A DNA stretch of 64,000 bases from Stagnihabitans tardus (GTDB lineage Bacteria; Pseudomonadota; Alphaproteobacteria; Rhodobacterales; Rhodobacteraceae). The stretch spans positions 62,001 to 126,000 of the forward strand of contig NZ_JAABNR010000002.1 in the NCBI RefSeq assembly GCF_009925085.1. The letters run 5' to 3'. Both the position numbers and the translations under genes were made by a program. Numbering within the stretch: position 1 is the stretch's first letter; every line of letters begins with the position of its first letter. Shown one piece after another: positions 25,783 to 34,876 of the stretch. A model generated the notes under the pieces. That model did not search any database, had not been told where the DNA came from, and was given only the letters and a program-made list of their open reading frames with translations.

Positions 25783-26864
25783 TGTCCGACGCCCTGCGCC
25801 TGCCTGCCGAAGTCATCCATGCGGCGGAACTCTCCGCCCTGGCCGCCGAGCCCGGACCGCGCCCCCCGGGTTGGCGCCTGACGCCCCAAGCGGTGCGGCG
25901 CTTCATCTGCGGCGGCTCTGCGCCGAAATTCGTGGGCGATCCGGGGCTGGTGGACCGCTCCATCGTCAGCCTGATGGGCCGTCAGGGGCTGATGCTGGTG
26001 GGCGAGCCCGGGACGGCGAAGTCGCTTCTGTCGGAACTTCTCGCCGCCGCGATCTCGGGCCGGTCCACGGCCGTAGTCCAGGGCTCTGCCGGGATCATCG
26101 AGGATCACCTGCGCTATGGCTGGAACTATGCGCTGCTTCTGGCGCAGGGGCCGACACCGCAGGCGCTCGTGCCCTCCCCGGTCCTTTCCGCCATGAAGGC
26201 GGGCCAGATCGTGCGGATCGAAGAGCTCTCCCGCTGCGCCCCCGAGGTGCAGGATGTGCTGATCTCGGTCCTATCGGAAAAGGTGCTGACCGTCCCGGAA
26301 CTGGGCGAGGATCACGAGATCCGCGCGCGGCCCGGCTTCAACGTGATCGCCACGGCGAACCTGCGGGACCGGGGGGTGCATGAGATGTCCTCGGCCCTGA
26401 AACGCCGCTTCAACTTCGAGACCGTAACTGCGATTTCCGACCCCGTGGCGGAGGCCGCGCTGGTCGCCCGGCAACTGGCCGAGCGGATGGCTGACCACCC
26501 CGGCGCGGCCCCGGCGCCCTTGGATGTCATCGAGCTTCTGGTCACCGTCTTCCGCGACCTGCGGACCGGGCGGCTGGCCGATGGCACGGCGGTGGCCAGC
26601 CCCAAGGCGGTGATGTCCACCGCCGAAAGCGTCAACGTCGCCCATGCCGCGCTGTTGGATGCCACCTATCTGAACCCCGGCCCTTTGGGCGGCCAGCATA
26701 TCGCGGCCCAGGTCCAGGGCGTGGTCTTCAAGGACGACCCCGAAGACGCCCGCAAGTTCCGCGCCTATGTCGATGTGGTGGCCCGCGATCGTGGCGGCCG
26801 ATCGGCGCTCTGGCGCGACTTCCACCGCGCGGCGGCGGCGGCCCTGGCGAAATCCGGTGTCTGA
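25782..26864 (+). CDS. MoxR-type AAA+ ATPase (YehL-like)
   Basis: A 360-residue AAA+ ATPase. Walker A GEPGTAKS is at residues 74-81 and the Walker B region VRIEEL near residue 147. Sensor 1 (NVIATANLRDRG) is followed by an arginine-finger region (ALKRRFNFE). MoxR ATPases typically work with a VWA-domain partner to remodel or metallate a target complex; the VWA gene is two genes downstream. It overlaps the DUF4132 stop by one base and the DUF5682 start by eight bases. Size matches E. coli YehL. Confidence 0.92.
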   Translation: MSDALRLPAEVIHAAELSALAAEPGPRPPGWRLTPQAVRRFICGGSAPKFVGDPGLVDRSIVSLMGRQGLMLVGEPGTAKSLLSELLAAAISGRSTAVVQGSAGIIEDHLRYGWNYALLLAQGPTPQALVPSPVLSAMKAGQIVRIEELSRCAPEVQDVLISVLSEKVLTVPELGEDHEIRARPGFNVIATANLRDRGVHEMSSALKRRFNFETVTAISDPVAEAALVARQLAERMADHPGAAPAPLDVIELLVTVFRDLRTGRLADGTAVASPKAVMSTAESVNVAHAALLDATYLNPGPLGGQHIAAQVQGVVFKDDPEDARKFRAYVDVVARDRGGRSALWRDFHRAAAAALAKSGV

Positions 26865-29148
26865 CTTCCTGACCCGCGACCAGGCGCTTGCCGCGCTCTT
26901 TGGCGGGCCCGTGGCCTTTGCGCCGATCCGCCACCACTCCCCCGCCTGCGCCCATGCTTTGCGGTCGCTGATCCGCGCGCATCGGCCAGAGGTCATCTGC
27001 ATCGAGGCCCCAACGCCCCTCTCCCCGCACATCCCCCACCTGACCGAACCCGACCTGGTCTTTCCCGTGGCCCTCTTGACCCTGCACCAGGGTCGGCAAA
27101 GCTATTACCCCCTCTCCGCCCATTCCCCCGAGACCATCGCCCTGCAAGAGGCCAAGGCTCTGGGTGCCGAGGTCTGGTTCATCGACCTCCCCTCCCGGCT
27201 TGACGAGGCCCCCCGTGGCCCCGACGAGACGCCCTTCTCCGCTTCGGCCTTCGTGGCCGAGACCTGCGCGCGGCTGGGACTGCGCGACGGGGCCGAGCTT
27301 TGGGATCACCTCTTCGAGGCGCGGATGGGAACCCAGGACTGGCAGGGCTTCTTCGCCGATGTCCTGACCTATTGCGCGGCCCTGCGGCATGGAACCGATC
27401 TGACGGCCGATGACACTCTCCCGCGTGAGGCCGAGATGCGCCGCCACATCGCCCGGCTGAATGGGCGCCGCGCCGTGGTGGTGACCGGGGGCTTTCACAC
27501 CCCCGCGCTGTTTCAGGGCGACCCGGGCAAGCCGCCGCCCGCTGACCCTTCCGAAAGCTACCTCATCGCCTATGGCGAAGAGGCGCTGGACGCGCTCTCC
27601 GGCTATGGTGCGGGCCTGCGCCATCCCGCCTGGTATGCGCGGCTGTGGCAGGCCGCCCAAGACGGCCCCCCCGACTGGCTGGCCCTTGCCCGCGACCTGA
27701 TCACCGATTTCACGGCCGCCCAGGCCGCCCAGGGCCACCGCATCGCCGTCCCCCAACAGGTCGAGACCCTGACGCTCGCCGCAGGCCTCGCCAGCCTGCG
27801 GGGCAGGGGGGCGGTGCTCCTCCCCGACCTCTCGGATGCGCTCCGCTCTGCCCTCGTCAAGGGCGAGACCGGCCCCGCCGAGCCCTGGACCCGCGCCTTC
27901 CTGCGCTTTCTGAACGGAACCGCCTTTGGCCGGGCGCCTGCCTCGGCGGGCCAGCCGCCGCTTCTGCGCGATGCCCGCGCCCGCGCCCAGGCCGCGCGCT
28001 TCGACCTGTCCACCTCGGTCCGCCGCCCGCGCAAGCTGGACTTCCGCCGCAAGCCTTCCCATGCGACCGCCTCGCAATTCTGCCACCAGATGGCGATCCT
28101 CGACGCCGGTTTCGCCCAACTGACCGCCGGGCCGGACCTGGTCGGCGGCGTGAACCTGGGTCTCCTCTTCGAGGACTGGGACTGCGCCTGGACCCCCTTC
28201 GTCGAGGGCCGCCTGATCGAGGCCGCCCGCCTTGGCGCCGACCTGCCCTCGGCGGCACTGGCGCGGCTTTTGCGGGATGCCCAGGCGCTGGGGACCTCGG
28301 GGCAGGGCCAGGACCTCGGCGCCCTCGTGACCCTGATGCTGCGCGGCTGGCGGGCGGGGCTGGGCCCGCGCTTGGGCCCCCTGGTCGCCGAGGTGACAGG
28401 GCTTGCCGCCCGCAGCCCCGACCTTGGCGCCCTGGCCCGGACGCTCCGCCGCCTGACCGCCGTGGCCGCGCCCACCGACCCGCTGCATGACCCCCAGGCC
28501 CCCGACCTCGGCCCGCTTTTGGCCGTGGTCTTCGACCGCATGATCCTCTTGACCGAAGACCTGCCCCAAAGCCCCGACGAGGCCTTGCCCGAGGCCATCG
28601 CGGGCCTGAGCCTTCTTTTCGCGGCCACCCTGACCGATCCCCGCTTTGACCGCCCCCGCCTGCAAGGCGCCCTTCACCGGGTGGCCGCCGATCCGCGCGC
28701 CTCGGGCCTCCTCCTCGGCGCCGTGGCGGGGCTTCTGACCCGGTCGGGCCAGATGGAGCCCGCGGCCTGCGCCCTCCTCCTGCAAGGCCAGATCGGTGCC
28801 CGAACGCTAAAGCCCCAGGACCGCGCCGCGCTGTTGGACGGCTTCCTGCGCACGGCCCCCATGCTCTTGTGGCAGGACCAGGCCATCCTGGCCGCCTGCC
28901 ACGCCGCGCTTTCCGCCCTTTCGGACGAGGACTTCACCACGCTCCTCCCCGCCCTGCGGCTCAGCCTCTCGCAGCTGAACCCGCATGAGACCGACCGCCT
29001 GGCCGCCGAGGTCACGCGGCTGACCGGTCAGGCCGCCGCCCCGCGCACCAGCCTGACCGAGGCCGACCTGGCGCGCGGCCTGGCCTTGGACCGCGCCTTG
29101 GCCGCGCAACTCGCGGCCGATGGGCTCGCCCATTGGGGAGAGGCCTGA
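26857..29148 (+). CDS. DUF5682 family protein (YehM-like)
   Basis: A 763-residue cytoplasmic protein starting at GTG inside the preceding gene. Family landmarks are IRHHSPACAHALR near residue 24, EAPTPLSPHIPHL, and VVTGGFHTPAL near residue 210. The conserved His/Glu arrangement resembles EreA/TraB-type hydrolase folds, which suggests but does not prove an enzymatic activity. The C-terminal half is helical with a leucine/alanine-rich composition. It lies between the MoxR and VWA genes with overlaps on both sides (8 bases and TGATG), as in the E. coli yehM position. Other starts upstream would extend into the ATPase gene. Confidence 0.85.
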   Translation: MSDFLTRDQALAALFGGPVAFAPIRHHSPACAHALRSLIRAHRPEVICIEAPTPLSPHIPHLTEPDLVFPVALLTLHQGRQSYYPLSAHSPETIALQEAKALGAEVWFIDLPSRLDEAPRGPDETPFSASAFVAETCARLGLRDGAELWDHLFEARMGTQDWQGFFADVLTYCAALRHGTDLTADDTLPREAEMRRHIARLNGRRAVVVTGGFHTPALFQGDPGKPPPADPSESYLIAYGEEALDALSGYGAGLRHPAWYARLWQAAQDGPPDWLALARDLITDFTAAQAAQGHRIAVPQQVETLTLAAGLASLRGRGAVLLPDLSDALRSALVKGETGPAEPWTRAFLRFLNGTAFGRAPASAGQPPLLRDARARAQAARFDLSTSVRRPRKLDFRRKPSHATASQFCHQMAILDAGFAQLTAGPDLVGGVNLGLLFEDWDCAWTPFVEGRLIEAARLGADLPSAALARLLRDAQALGTSGQGQDLGALVTLMLRGWRAGLGPRLGPLVAEVTGLAARSPDLGALARTLRRLTAVAAPTDPLHDPQAPDLGPLLAVVFDRMILLTEDLPQSPDEALPEAIAGLSLLFAATLTDPRFDRPRLQGALHRVAADPRASGLLLGAVAGLLTRSGQMEPAACALLLQGQIGARTLKPQDRAALLDGFLRTAPMLLWQDQAILAACHAALSALSDEDFTTLLPALRLSLSQLNPHETDRLAAEVTRLTGQAAAPRTSLTEADLARGLALDRALAAQLAADGLAHWGEA

Positions 29149-30242
29149 TGCGCAGCCCTGCCGAGAAATGGCGGCTGATCCTGGGTCGCTATGCCGATCG
29201 CCAGATGGGCCAGGTCCTTTCAGGCCAGGACGCCCGCCGCGATGCCGCCCTGGATTTCCTTTACGGCCGGGAATATGGCGCCAGGGGGATCGAGGGCCAT
29301 CCCGACCAGATGCGCGCCATCGACTGGCTCTCCGAGGCGGAGACGCTGTTCCCGGCGCCCGTCTTCGAGCACCTGCGCGCCGAGGGGCTGTCGCGCTATA
29401 ACCTGACCGAGCTTCTGTCCGACGCCACGCCCTGGGAGAGCCTTCCCGCGAGCCCCGGCCTGCTGCGGGCGCTGCTTTCGGCGCAGGGCAGGGCGAACCC
29501 GGCGCTTCGCGCGCAGCTGCGCCGGATCGCGGAATGGGTCGTTGCCGAGTTGACCGCCAAGCTGCGGGCGGTTCTCTTGCAAAGCCTCTCGGGCCGCAGG
29601 AACCGCCGCGCCCGCAGCCCCATGGCCGCCTCGGCCAATTTCGACGCGGCCCGGACGATCCGGGCCAACCTGTCGCATTGGGACCCCGAGCGCGCCGCCC
29701 TGGTGATCGAGCGCCTGCGCTTCTTTGCCCGGCAGAAGCGGCACCTCGATTGGACGGTGGTGCTTTGCGTCGACCAATCGGGCTCGATGACCGACAGCCT
29801 GATCTTTTCGGCGCTGATGGCGGCAGTTCTGGCCGGGCTGCCGGGAGTGCGGGTCAAGATGGTGCTGTTTGACACCCGCGTCGTCGATGTCACCGATCAG
29901 CTTGACGACCCGCTGGAGCTGCTTCTCTCCGTCCAGCTGGGCGGCGGCACCGATATCGCCAAGGCCATGACCTATTGCGAGGGGCTGGTGCAGAGCCCCA
30001 GCCGCACGGTCCTGGCCCTGGTCTCGGACTTTTGCGAGGGCGGCAGTCCGCGCGCCATGCTGGCCTCGGTGGCGCGGATGGCCGAGGCGCGGGTGCGGCT
30101 GATCGGGATTGCGGCGCTGGATGACACGGGCAAGGCGGCCTATGACCGCGACATGGGCGCAAGCCTGGCCGAGATGGGGATGGAGGTCGCCGCCCTGACC
30201 CCCGCCCTGTTCGCCGATTGGCTGGCGGGGGTGGTCGGATGA
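29148..30242 (+). CDS. VWA-domain protein (YehP-like)
   Basis: A 364-residue protein with a helical N-terminal half and a von Willebrand factor A domain. The metal-ion-dependent adhesion site DQSGS is at residues 209-213, with the supporting GGGTDIAKAM and VSDFCEGG motifs downstream. All three MIDAS loops are intact. It is probably the adaptor through which the MoxR ATPase acts. It overlaps the DUF5682 stop (TGATG) and shares ATGA with the SWIM gene. Size is close to E. coli YehP. Confidence 0.92.
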   Translation: MRSPAEKWRLILGRYADRQMGQVLSGQDARRDAALDFLYGREYGARGIEGHPDQMRAIDWLSEAETLFPAPVFEHLRAEGLSRYNLTELLSDATPWESLPASPGLLRALLSAQGRANPALRAQLRRIAEWVVAELTAKLRAVLLQSLSGRRNRRARSPMAASANFDAARTIRANLSHWDPERAALVIERLRFFARQKRHLDWTVVLCVDQSGSMTDSLIFSALMAAVLAGLPGVRVKMVLFDTRVVDVTDQLDDPLELLLSVQLGGGTDIAKAMTYCEGLVQSPSRTVLALVSDFCEGGSPRAMLASVARMAEARVRLIGIAALDDTGKAAYDRDMGASLAEMGMEVAALTPALFADWLAGVVG

Positions 30243-32002
30243 GCTGGATTGCTGCTTGCAGCGACGAGGTCCTGGCCGCCGCCGCCTCGAAGGGGCTGGT
30301 CCTTCGGGCGGCCAAGGACGTCGAGGCGGGGCGGGTCGAAGGCTCGCAGGTCGAGGGCCAGACCGTGACGCTGGGCGCCAGCCTTGCCGCCAGTCGCTGC
30401 ACCTGTCCGGCGGTGGGGCTCTGCCGCCATATCCTGGCGGTGGTGATCCAGGAACGGGGGCGGGCCGGGCAAGAGGCGCAGGAAGCCGGGGAGCCAGAGG
30501 CTCTGCCGGATCTTGAAGAGCTTCGGGCCTTTGCCGGGGCCGATTGGGCCGAGGCGGTGGAGCTGGCCCGCAAGGGGGGCGTCCTTGCGGGTCAGACCGT
30601 GATGCTTGCACCGGGCGACAGCGTGACCTTTCCCCGGGGCAGGCCCCTGAAAGAGGCGGTCCACAAGGGCCCGCGCCGCGCCAGGCTGGCGATCGTGGCG
30701 GCGGGGCTGGTCCGGGCGGGCCATCCCCTGCCCGAGGCGGCGGAGGTCGCTCCCGAGCCCCTGGTCACCCTTTCGATGCTGGACGCGGTGCAAGAGGCCC
30801 TGGCCGCCGCCACCCTGGCCCTGGCCGCCGGGAACCTTGCCCTGGCGCGGGACAGGCTTTTCACCATGGCGCTTGCGGCAAGGATCGAGGCCACGCCGCG
30901 CCTCGCTTCGGACCTGCGCAGCCTTGCGGCCCGGCTGGACCCCGATGCCATGCGCCAGGCGGGCTTCACGCCGACCGAGGCCCTGGCCGCGTTGGCCCGC
31001 GCCCATGCCCTGGCCGAGGCGCTGCGGCGCTTTCCCGATGACCCCGCCCTGACCGGGACGCTCTCGCGCCGGTTCACGGGGCAGGGCCCGCGCGAGATGG
31101 GGTTTGTGGGGGTCGAGACCTGGCGCAATGCCTCGGGCGCGCGGGGGGTCAGCTTCTACCTGGTCGACCTTGGCAGCGGGCAGGTCCACCAGGCCACCGA
31201 TGCGCGCGGGGCCGGGGGGGAGCCCGGCTTCTCGCCCGAGACGGCCTTGCGGCAGACGCTGTGGGGCTTGGGCGACGGCCTGGGGCTGATGGGCAAGCGC
31301 CTGCATTTTCCCGATGCGGCCCTGGCGCCGGACGGGGGTCTGGCCCTGTCGCAGAGGGCCGAGTTGCGGGGTGGGCTGGCGCCGGAAGCGCTGTCTCCGC
31401 TGTCGGACTGGTCGGGGTTGGGCGCGCTGTTGCGCGCGGGGCGCGGGGCGGGGTTGCGGCGGCGGGCGGGGCCGATTGCGGTCCTCCTGGCGCCGAAGCA
31501 CTGCGAGACCCCGGCTTTCGACCCTTTCTCCCAAGAGACCCATATGGCGGTCAGCGACGGGGCGCATGGGTTGGACCTGACCTTGCCGCAGGGGCTGAAC
31601 GGGCAGGAGAGCCGGATCGCCGCGGTCCTGGTGGCGCTGGAGAGCGCGACGCGGGGTCGGCTTCTGTCGGTCTGGATCAAGGGCCATGCTGCGCCTTTTG
31701 CCATGGGTCACCAGCCCTTGCCGATCCTGGCCGGTTGGCGGGCGCTTTTGACGCGGGTGCTGCGGCCGGTCGTGGCGCCGCCCGAAGCGGATCGCGGCAT
31801 CGCGCTCTTGGCGGGGCGGGCGACGGAGCGGGCCCTCGTCCAGCTCTCGGCGCCCGGGACGGAGTTTTCCCCCGACCTGGTCGCCGAGGCGGAGGCAAGG
31901 GGCCTCGCGCTGGCGGCGCGGCTGATGCGGGCCTGCGATGGCGGGACGGGTCCTGCCCTGCGACTGGTTGCGGCGCTTGAGACCCTGGGCGAGCTGGACT
32001 GA
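30239..32002 (+). CDS. SWIM zinc-finger domain protein (YehQ-like)
   Basis: A 587-residue protein with a SWIM zinc finger near the N-terminus (C54, C56, C62, H64 in CTCPAVGLCRH). The rest is helical, with an alanine- and leucine-rich tail, and has no recognisable catalytic motif. SWIM fingers bind protein or nucleic acid. It is the last gene of the five-gene set and matches E. coli YehQ in type, order and approximate length. The ATG overlaps the VWA stop. It is followed by a 222-bp gene-free stretch with short repeats and a hairpin. Confidence 0.9.
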   Translation: MSWIAACSDEVLAAAASKGLVLRAAKDVEAGRVEGSQVEGQTVTLGASLAASRCTCPAVGLCRHILAVVIQERGRAGQEAQEAGEPEALPDLEELRAFAGADWAEAVELARKGGVLAGQTVMLAPGDSVTFPRGRPLKEAVHKGPRRARLAIVAAGLVRAGHPLPEAAEVAPEPLVTLSMLDAVQEALAAATLALAAGNLALARDRLFTMALAARIEATPRLASDLRSLAARLDPDAMRQAGFTPTEALAALARAHALAEALRRFPDDPALTGTLSRRFTGQGPREMGFVGVETWRNASGARGVSFYLVDLGSGQVHQATDARGAGGEPGFSPETALRQTLWGLGDGLGLMGKRLHFPDAALAPDGGLALSQRAELRGGLAPEALSPLSDWSGLGALLRAGRGAGLRRRAGPIAVLLAPKHCETPAFDPFSQETHMAVSDGAHGLDLTLPQGLNGQESRIAAVLVALESATRGRLLSVWIKGHAAPFAMGHQPLPILAGWRALLTRVLRPVVAPPEADRGIALLAGRATERALVQLSAPGTEFSPDLVAEAEARGLALAARLMRACDGGTGPALRLVAALETLGELD

Positions 32003-32016
32003 GGGGGACGGGGGTT

Positions 32017-32075
32017 CTGCCGACTGGGCCCTGGGCGCTGCCGCTTTGACTTGGGCCCTGCCGACTGGGGGGGCC
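32017..32075. repeat. Three imperfect ~20-bp tandem units downstream of the SWIM gene
   Basis: Units beginning CTGCCG start at 32017, 32038 and 32058 (spacing 21 and 20). The first and third share CTGCCGACTGGG exactly, and GGGCCCTG recurs at 32026 and 32053. The function is unknown; slippage or decay of a transcriptional end region are possibilities. The rest of the gap to 32224 holds only the hairpin at 32122-32140. Confidence 0.5.
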
Positions 32076-32121
32076 GGGCGGGTGACGGGACCGAAGCGGT
32101 GACGGGTCACGAAAAGGCGAA

Positions 32122-32140
32122 GGGCGGGGTCTCCCCGCCC
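32122..32140. terminator. Hairpin between the SWIM gene and cycA
   Basis: Perfect 8-bp stem GGGCGGGG / CCCCGCCC with loop TCT, followed on the plus strand by a T-rich stretch (TGTCGTGTCTTTTCC). It lies between the convergent five-gene set and the photosynthesis superoperon and probably terminates transcription from the plus strand, possibly both. Confidence 0.7.
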
Positions 32141-32224
32141 TGTCGTGTCTTTTCCGTTCGGGGGCCTCCGGAGGTCCGGGGGAACAGGGCGCAGTTCGGC
32201 CCGGATCGGCCCCTTGACCGGGGC

Positions 32225-32659
32225 TCAGGGCGCGGCGGGCGCGGGCGAGAGCGAGGCGATATAGGCCCAGACATTGGCCGCATCATCGGCCTTGGGCAGC
32301 TTGAACATCATCTTGCCGCGCGCCTTGCTGTCGCTGAGCTTCTCTTGCAGGAACTTGGAGGGGTCCGCGACATAGGCCACGAAATCGGCCTCGCCCCACT
32401 GGAAGCCCGTGGCGCCAAGCGCCAGCATGTCGTCGCCATATTTGAAGCCCTCGACCGAACCGGCCACGCGGCCCGGCAGGCCGTAAAGGTTCGGGCCGGT
32501 CTTGGCGCCCTTGCCCGCGACGACCTCGCCGGCCTCGTTCACCATGGCATGGCAGGTCTGGCACTTCTGGAACACCTTTGCCCCGGCCGCCGCATCGCCT
32601 TCGGCGAAAGCGGGCAGGGTCATCAGCGAGAGGGCAAGCGCCCCGATCAAGGTCTTCAT
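32225..32659 (-). CDS. cycA: Cytochrome c2
   Basis: A 144-residue periplasmic electron carrier. A 19-residue Sec signal (MKTLIGALALSLM...AFA) precedes the haem attachment site CQTCH (C33, C36, H37). The C-terminal half contains GKMMFKL, which probably supplies the methionine ligand. Cytochrome c2 shuttles electrons from the bc1 complex to the photo-oxidised reaction centre. Good ribosome site AGGATAGG. It is the last gene of the minus-strand superoperon, downstream of hemA, an arrangement shared with other phototrophic Rhodobacteraceae. Confidence 0.92.
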   Translation of the reverse strand: MKTLIGALALSLMTLPAFAEGDAAAGAKVFQKCQTCHAMVNEAGEVVAGKGAKTGPNLYGLPGRVAGSVEGFKYGDDMLALGATGFQWGEADFVAYVADPSKFLQEKLSDSKARGKMMFKLPKADDAANVWAYIASLSPAPAAP

Positions 32660-32742
32660 CCTATCCTCCGTTTGGATTTGGAACACAACAGGCGGCAGCT
32701 AGGGCGCCCGAGGCCCAAGGCAACGGGCGCCGTGCAAAATGG

Positions 32743-33954
32743 TCAGGCCACGGCCCGCGAGAGCGCACAATGCGCCCAAAGCTGCGAGAGGGCGCCGACG
32801 AGGTGGTCGATCTCGGCCGTCCCATGCAGCGGGCCGGGGGTGATGCGCAGGCGCTCGGTGCCCTTGGGCACGGTGGGGTAGTTGATCGGCTGCACATAGA
32901 TCCCGTGGTCGCGCATCAGGATATCGCTGATCATCTTGCACTTGACCGGGTCGCCGATCATCACCGGGATGATATGGCTGTCATTGGCCATGTGCGGGAT
33001 CCCCGCGCGGTCGAGCTTCGCGCGCAGCTCCGCCACCCGGGCGCGCTGCTGCTGGCGCTCTTGGCCCGATCCCTTCAGATGGGCGATCGAGGCCCTGGCG
33101 GCTGCGGCCACGGCCGGGGGCAGGGCGGTGGTGAAGATGAAACCGCTGGCGAAGGAGCGGATGAAGTCGCAAAGCGCGGTCGAGCCGGTGACATAGCCGC
33201 CCACGACGCCGTAAGCCTTGCCCAAGGTGCCCTCGATCAGGTCGATGCGATGGGCGAGGCCGCGCTCCTCGGAGACACCGCCGCCACGGGGGCCATACAT
33301 GCCGACCGCATGGACCTCGTCGATATAGGACAGCGCGCCATGGGCCTCGCAGACCTCGACGATCTCGCGGATGGGGGCGATGTCGCCGTCCATGGAATAG
33401 ACGGATTCGAAGGCCACGAGTTTCGGGCGGTCTCCGGCGGCGTGCAGCTTGCGGTCCAGGTCGCGCCAGTCGTTGTGACGCCAGAGCACCTTGTCGGCGC
33501 GGGAATGGCGGATGCCTTCGATCATCGAGGCGTGGTTCTTTTCATCCGAGAAGATCGCCACATTGGGGATCTGCGACCCAAGCGTCGACAGCGAGGCCCA
33601 GTTCGACACGTAACCGCTGGTGAACAAGAGCGCCGCCTCTTTCCCGTGCAGGTCGGCCAATTCGCGTTCCAGCGCCAGGTGATGCACCGTGTTGCCCGAG
33701 ATGTTGCGCGTGCCCCCCGCCCCCGTGCCGCAGGACTGCACGGTTTCCACCATGGCGCCCACCACATCGGGGTGCTGGCTCATCCCAAGGTAGTCGTTCG
33801 AACACCAGACGGTGACGTCCTGGACCTCTCCATCCCGGTGGCGGCCTGCGGTCGGAAAGGCGCCGCGACGCCGTTCGATATCGGCAAAGACGCGGTAGTT
33901 GCCTTCCTCTTTCAGGGCCGCAAGACGGGTGGAGAAATGGGTTTCGAAATCCAT
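32743..33954 (-). CDS. hemA: 5-aminolevulinate synthase
   Basis: A 403-residue PLP enzyme, full length, that condenses glycine with succinyl-CoA as the first step of tetrapyrrole synthesis in alphaproteobacteria. Conserved sequences include [14 protein letters not shown], the glycine-rich [25 protein letters not shown], and the PLP-lysine region [17 protein letters not shown]. It is placed behind puhE with a three-base gap, so precursor supply is transcribed with the bacteriochlorophyll genes. A second hemA or hemT elsewhere in the genome is possible. Confidence 0.96.
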   Translation of the reverse strand: MDFETHFSTRLAALKEEGNYRVFADIERRRGAFPTAGRHRDGEVQDVTVWCSNDYLGMSQHPDVVGAMVETVQSCGTGAGGTRNISGNTVHHLALERELADLHGKEAALLFTSGYVSNWASLSTLGSQIPNVAIFSDEKNHASMIEGIRHSRADKVLWRHNDWRDLDRKLHAAGDRPKLVAFESVYSMDGDIAPIREIVEVCEAHGALSYIDEVHAVGMYGPRGGGVSEERGLAHRIDLIEGTLGKAYGVVGGYVTGSTALCDFIRSFASGFIFTTALPPAVAAAARASIAHLKGSGQERQQQRARVAELRAKLDRAGIPHMANDSHIIPVMIGDPVKCKMISDILMRDHGIYVQPINYPTVPKGTERLRITPGPLHGTAEIDHLVGALSQLWAHCALSRAVA

Positions 33955-33957
33955 GGG

Positions 33958-34755
33958 TCAGGTCCTTTGGTCCAGGGATGCAGGGTGGGGACGCTTGGGC
34001 AGCATCCAGCGGTAAAGTTTCTGGTCGGGCAGGGGCAGGACCATGAACCAGTGTTCCAAGAGCGCAAGCGCGGTCAGGACGGTCAGAAGGACATGGCCGG
34101 TCAGGCTGGCCTCGGTCGTGGCCCCTGCTGCCCGCTCCATCCAGCAGGCGGTGGCAAAGGTCAGAAGCGTGATCGAGACCGGGAAGAAGCCGTTCATCGC
34201 AGCACGGCGGAAATGGCTTTCCAGGTGGCTCAGCGCCTGGGGCAGGAACTCGGTATGGATGCGGGGCACGCCGAGGAAGAGGTTCAGCTTGGCCGAGATG
34301 CGGGCGAAATACAGGACCGCATAGGTCCAGAGGCCGAACTGGTTCGGCGCTTCCCAGGTGAGCTTGGCGATGACGAGAAGGCCAAGGGTCAGGAGGATCT
34401 CGTTATACAGCACCGTGCCCGTGGCGCGCAGGAAGCGTTGCCCGAAGGAGAGCCCCGGCGGGCAGGGCTTCTGGTTCGGCCCGGTGATGACGCCCGAGAG
34501 GAAGGCCAGCTCGATCCAGCCCCAGACCGCGATGGCGGCGAGAAAGGCGCAGACGGCGCCAAGCTCGGTGGCCTGGTCGGCGGTGGCGTCCAGCGCCAGG
34601 CCTCCGCCGATCAGCAGGGGCAGGCCCAAGAGCACCGACCAAAGGTGGTCATCGGGCCCGCCCATGTCGGCGCGGCGGACGCGCAGCATGATCAGCCCGG
34701 TCGAGAACCACCAGAGGAAGACGGCGAAAAGGGCGACGGTCCAGGGGTTGGTCAT
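33958..34755 (-). CDS. puhE: Photosynthetic complex putative assembly protein PuhE
   Basis: A 265-residue integral membrane protein with about seven hydrophobic segments, starting MTNPWTVALFAVFLWWFST. It sits between acsF and hemA, the standard puhE place in phototrophic Rhodobacteraceae. In Rhodobacter capsulatus PuhE influences reaction-centre assembly and bacteriochlorophyll production. The ATG at 34755 is the first giving a membrane-competent N-terminus; a longer frame enters the spacer. Confidence 0.9.
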   Translation of the reverse strand: MTNPWTVALFAVFLWWFSTGLIMLRVRRADMGGPDDHLWSVLLGLPLLIGGGLALDATADQATELGAVCAFLAAIAVWGWIELAFLSGVITGPNQKPCPPGLSFGQRFLRATGTVLYNEILLTLGLLVIAKLTWEAPNQFGLWTYAVLYFARISAKLNLFLGVPRIHTEFLPQALSHLESHFRRAAMNGFFPVSITLLTFATACWMERAAGATTEASLTGHVLLTVLTALALLEHWFMVLPLPDQKLYRWMLPKRPHPASLDQRT

Positions 34756-34778
34756 TTGCGCCCCCGGGAATGGGTCAG

Positions 34779-34861
34779 CTGCGGCCCCCTTGTGACAGGG
34801 GACCGCAGAGGGGCCTCGGGACGCGCCCATCCCGGGGCCCGAACCGCTGCCGGAACAGCGG
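34779..34861. terminator. Two hairpins in the acsF-puhE spacer
   Basis: CTGCGG (34779-34784) pairs with CCGCAG (34803-34808), extended by C and G runs inside. CCGCTG (34844-34849) pairs with CAGCGG (34856-34861). Neither is followed by a T run, so processing, mRNA stabilisation or partial attenuation between acsF and the puhE-hemA-cycA end are more likely than full termination. Confidence 0.5.
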
Positions 34862-34876
34862 TATGGGGGATCTCGG

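Noticed and set aside
26767-26857. An earlier ATG start for the DUF5682 gene
   Set aside because: It would overlap the MoxR gene by about 100 bases and add a basic, non-family N-terminus; the GTG at 26857 starts the conserved region.
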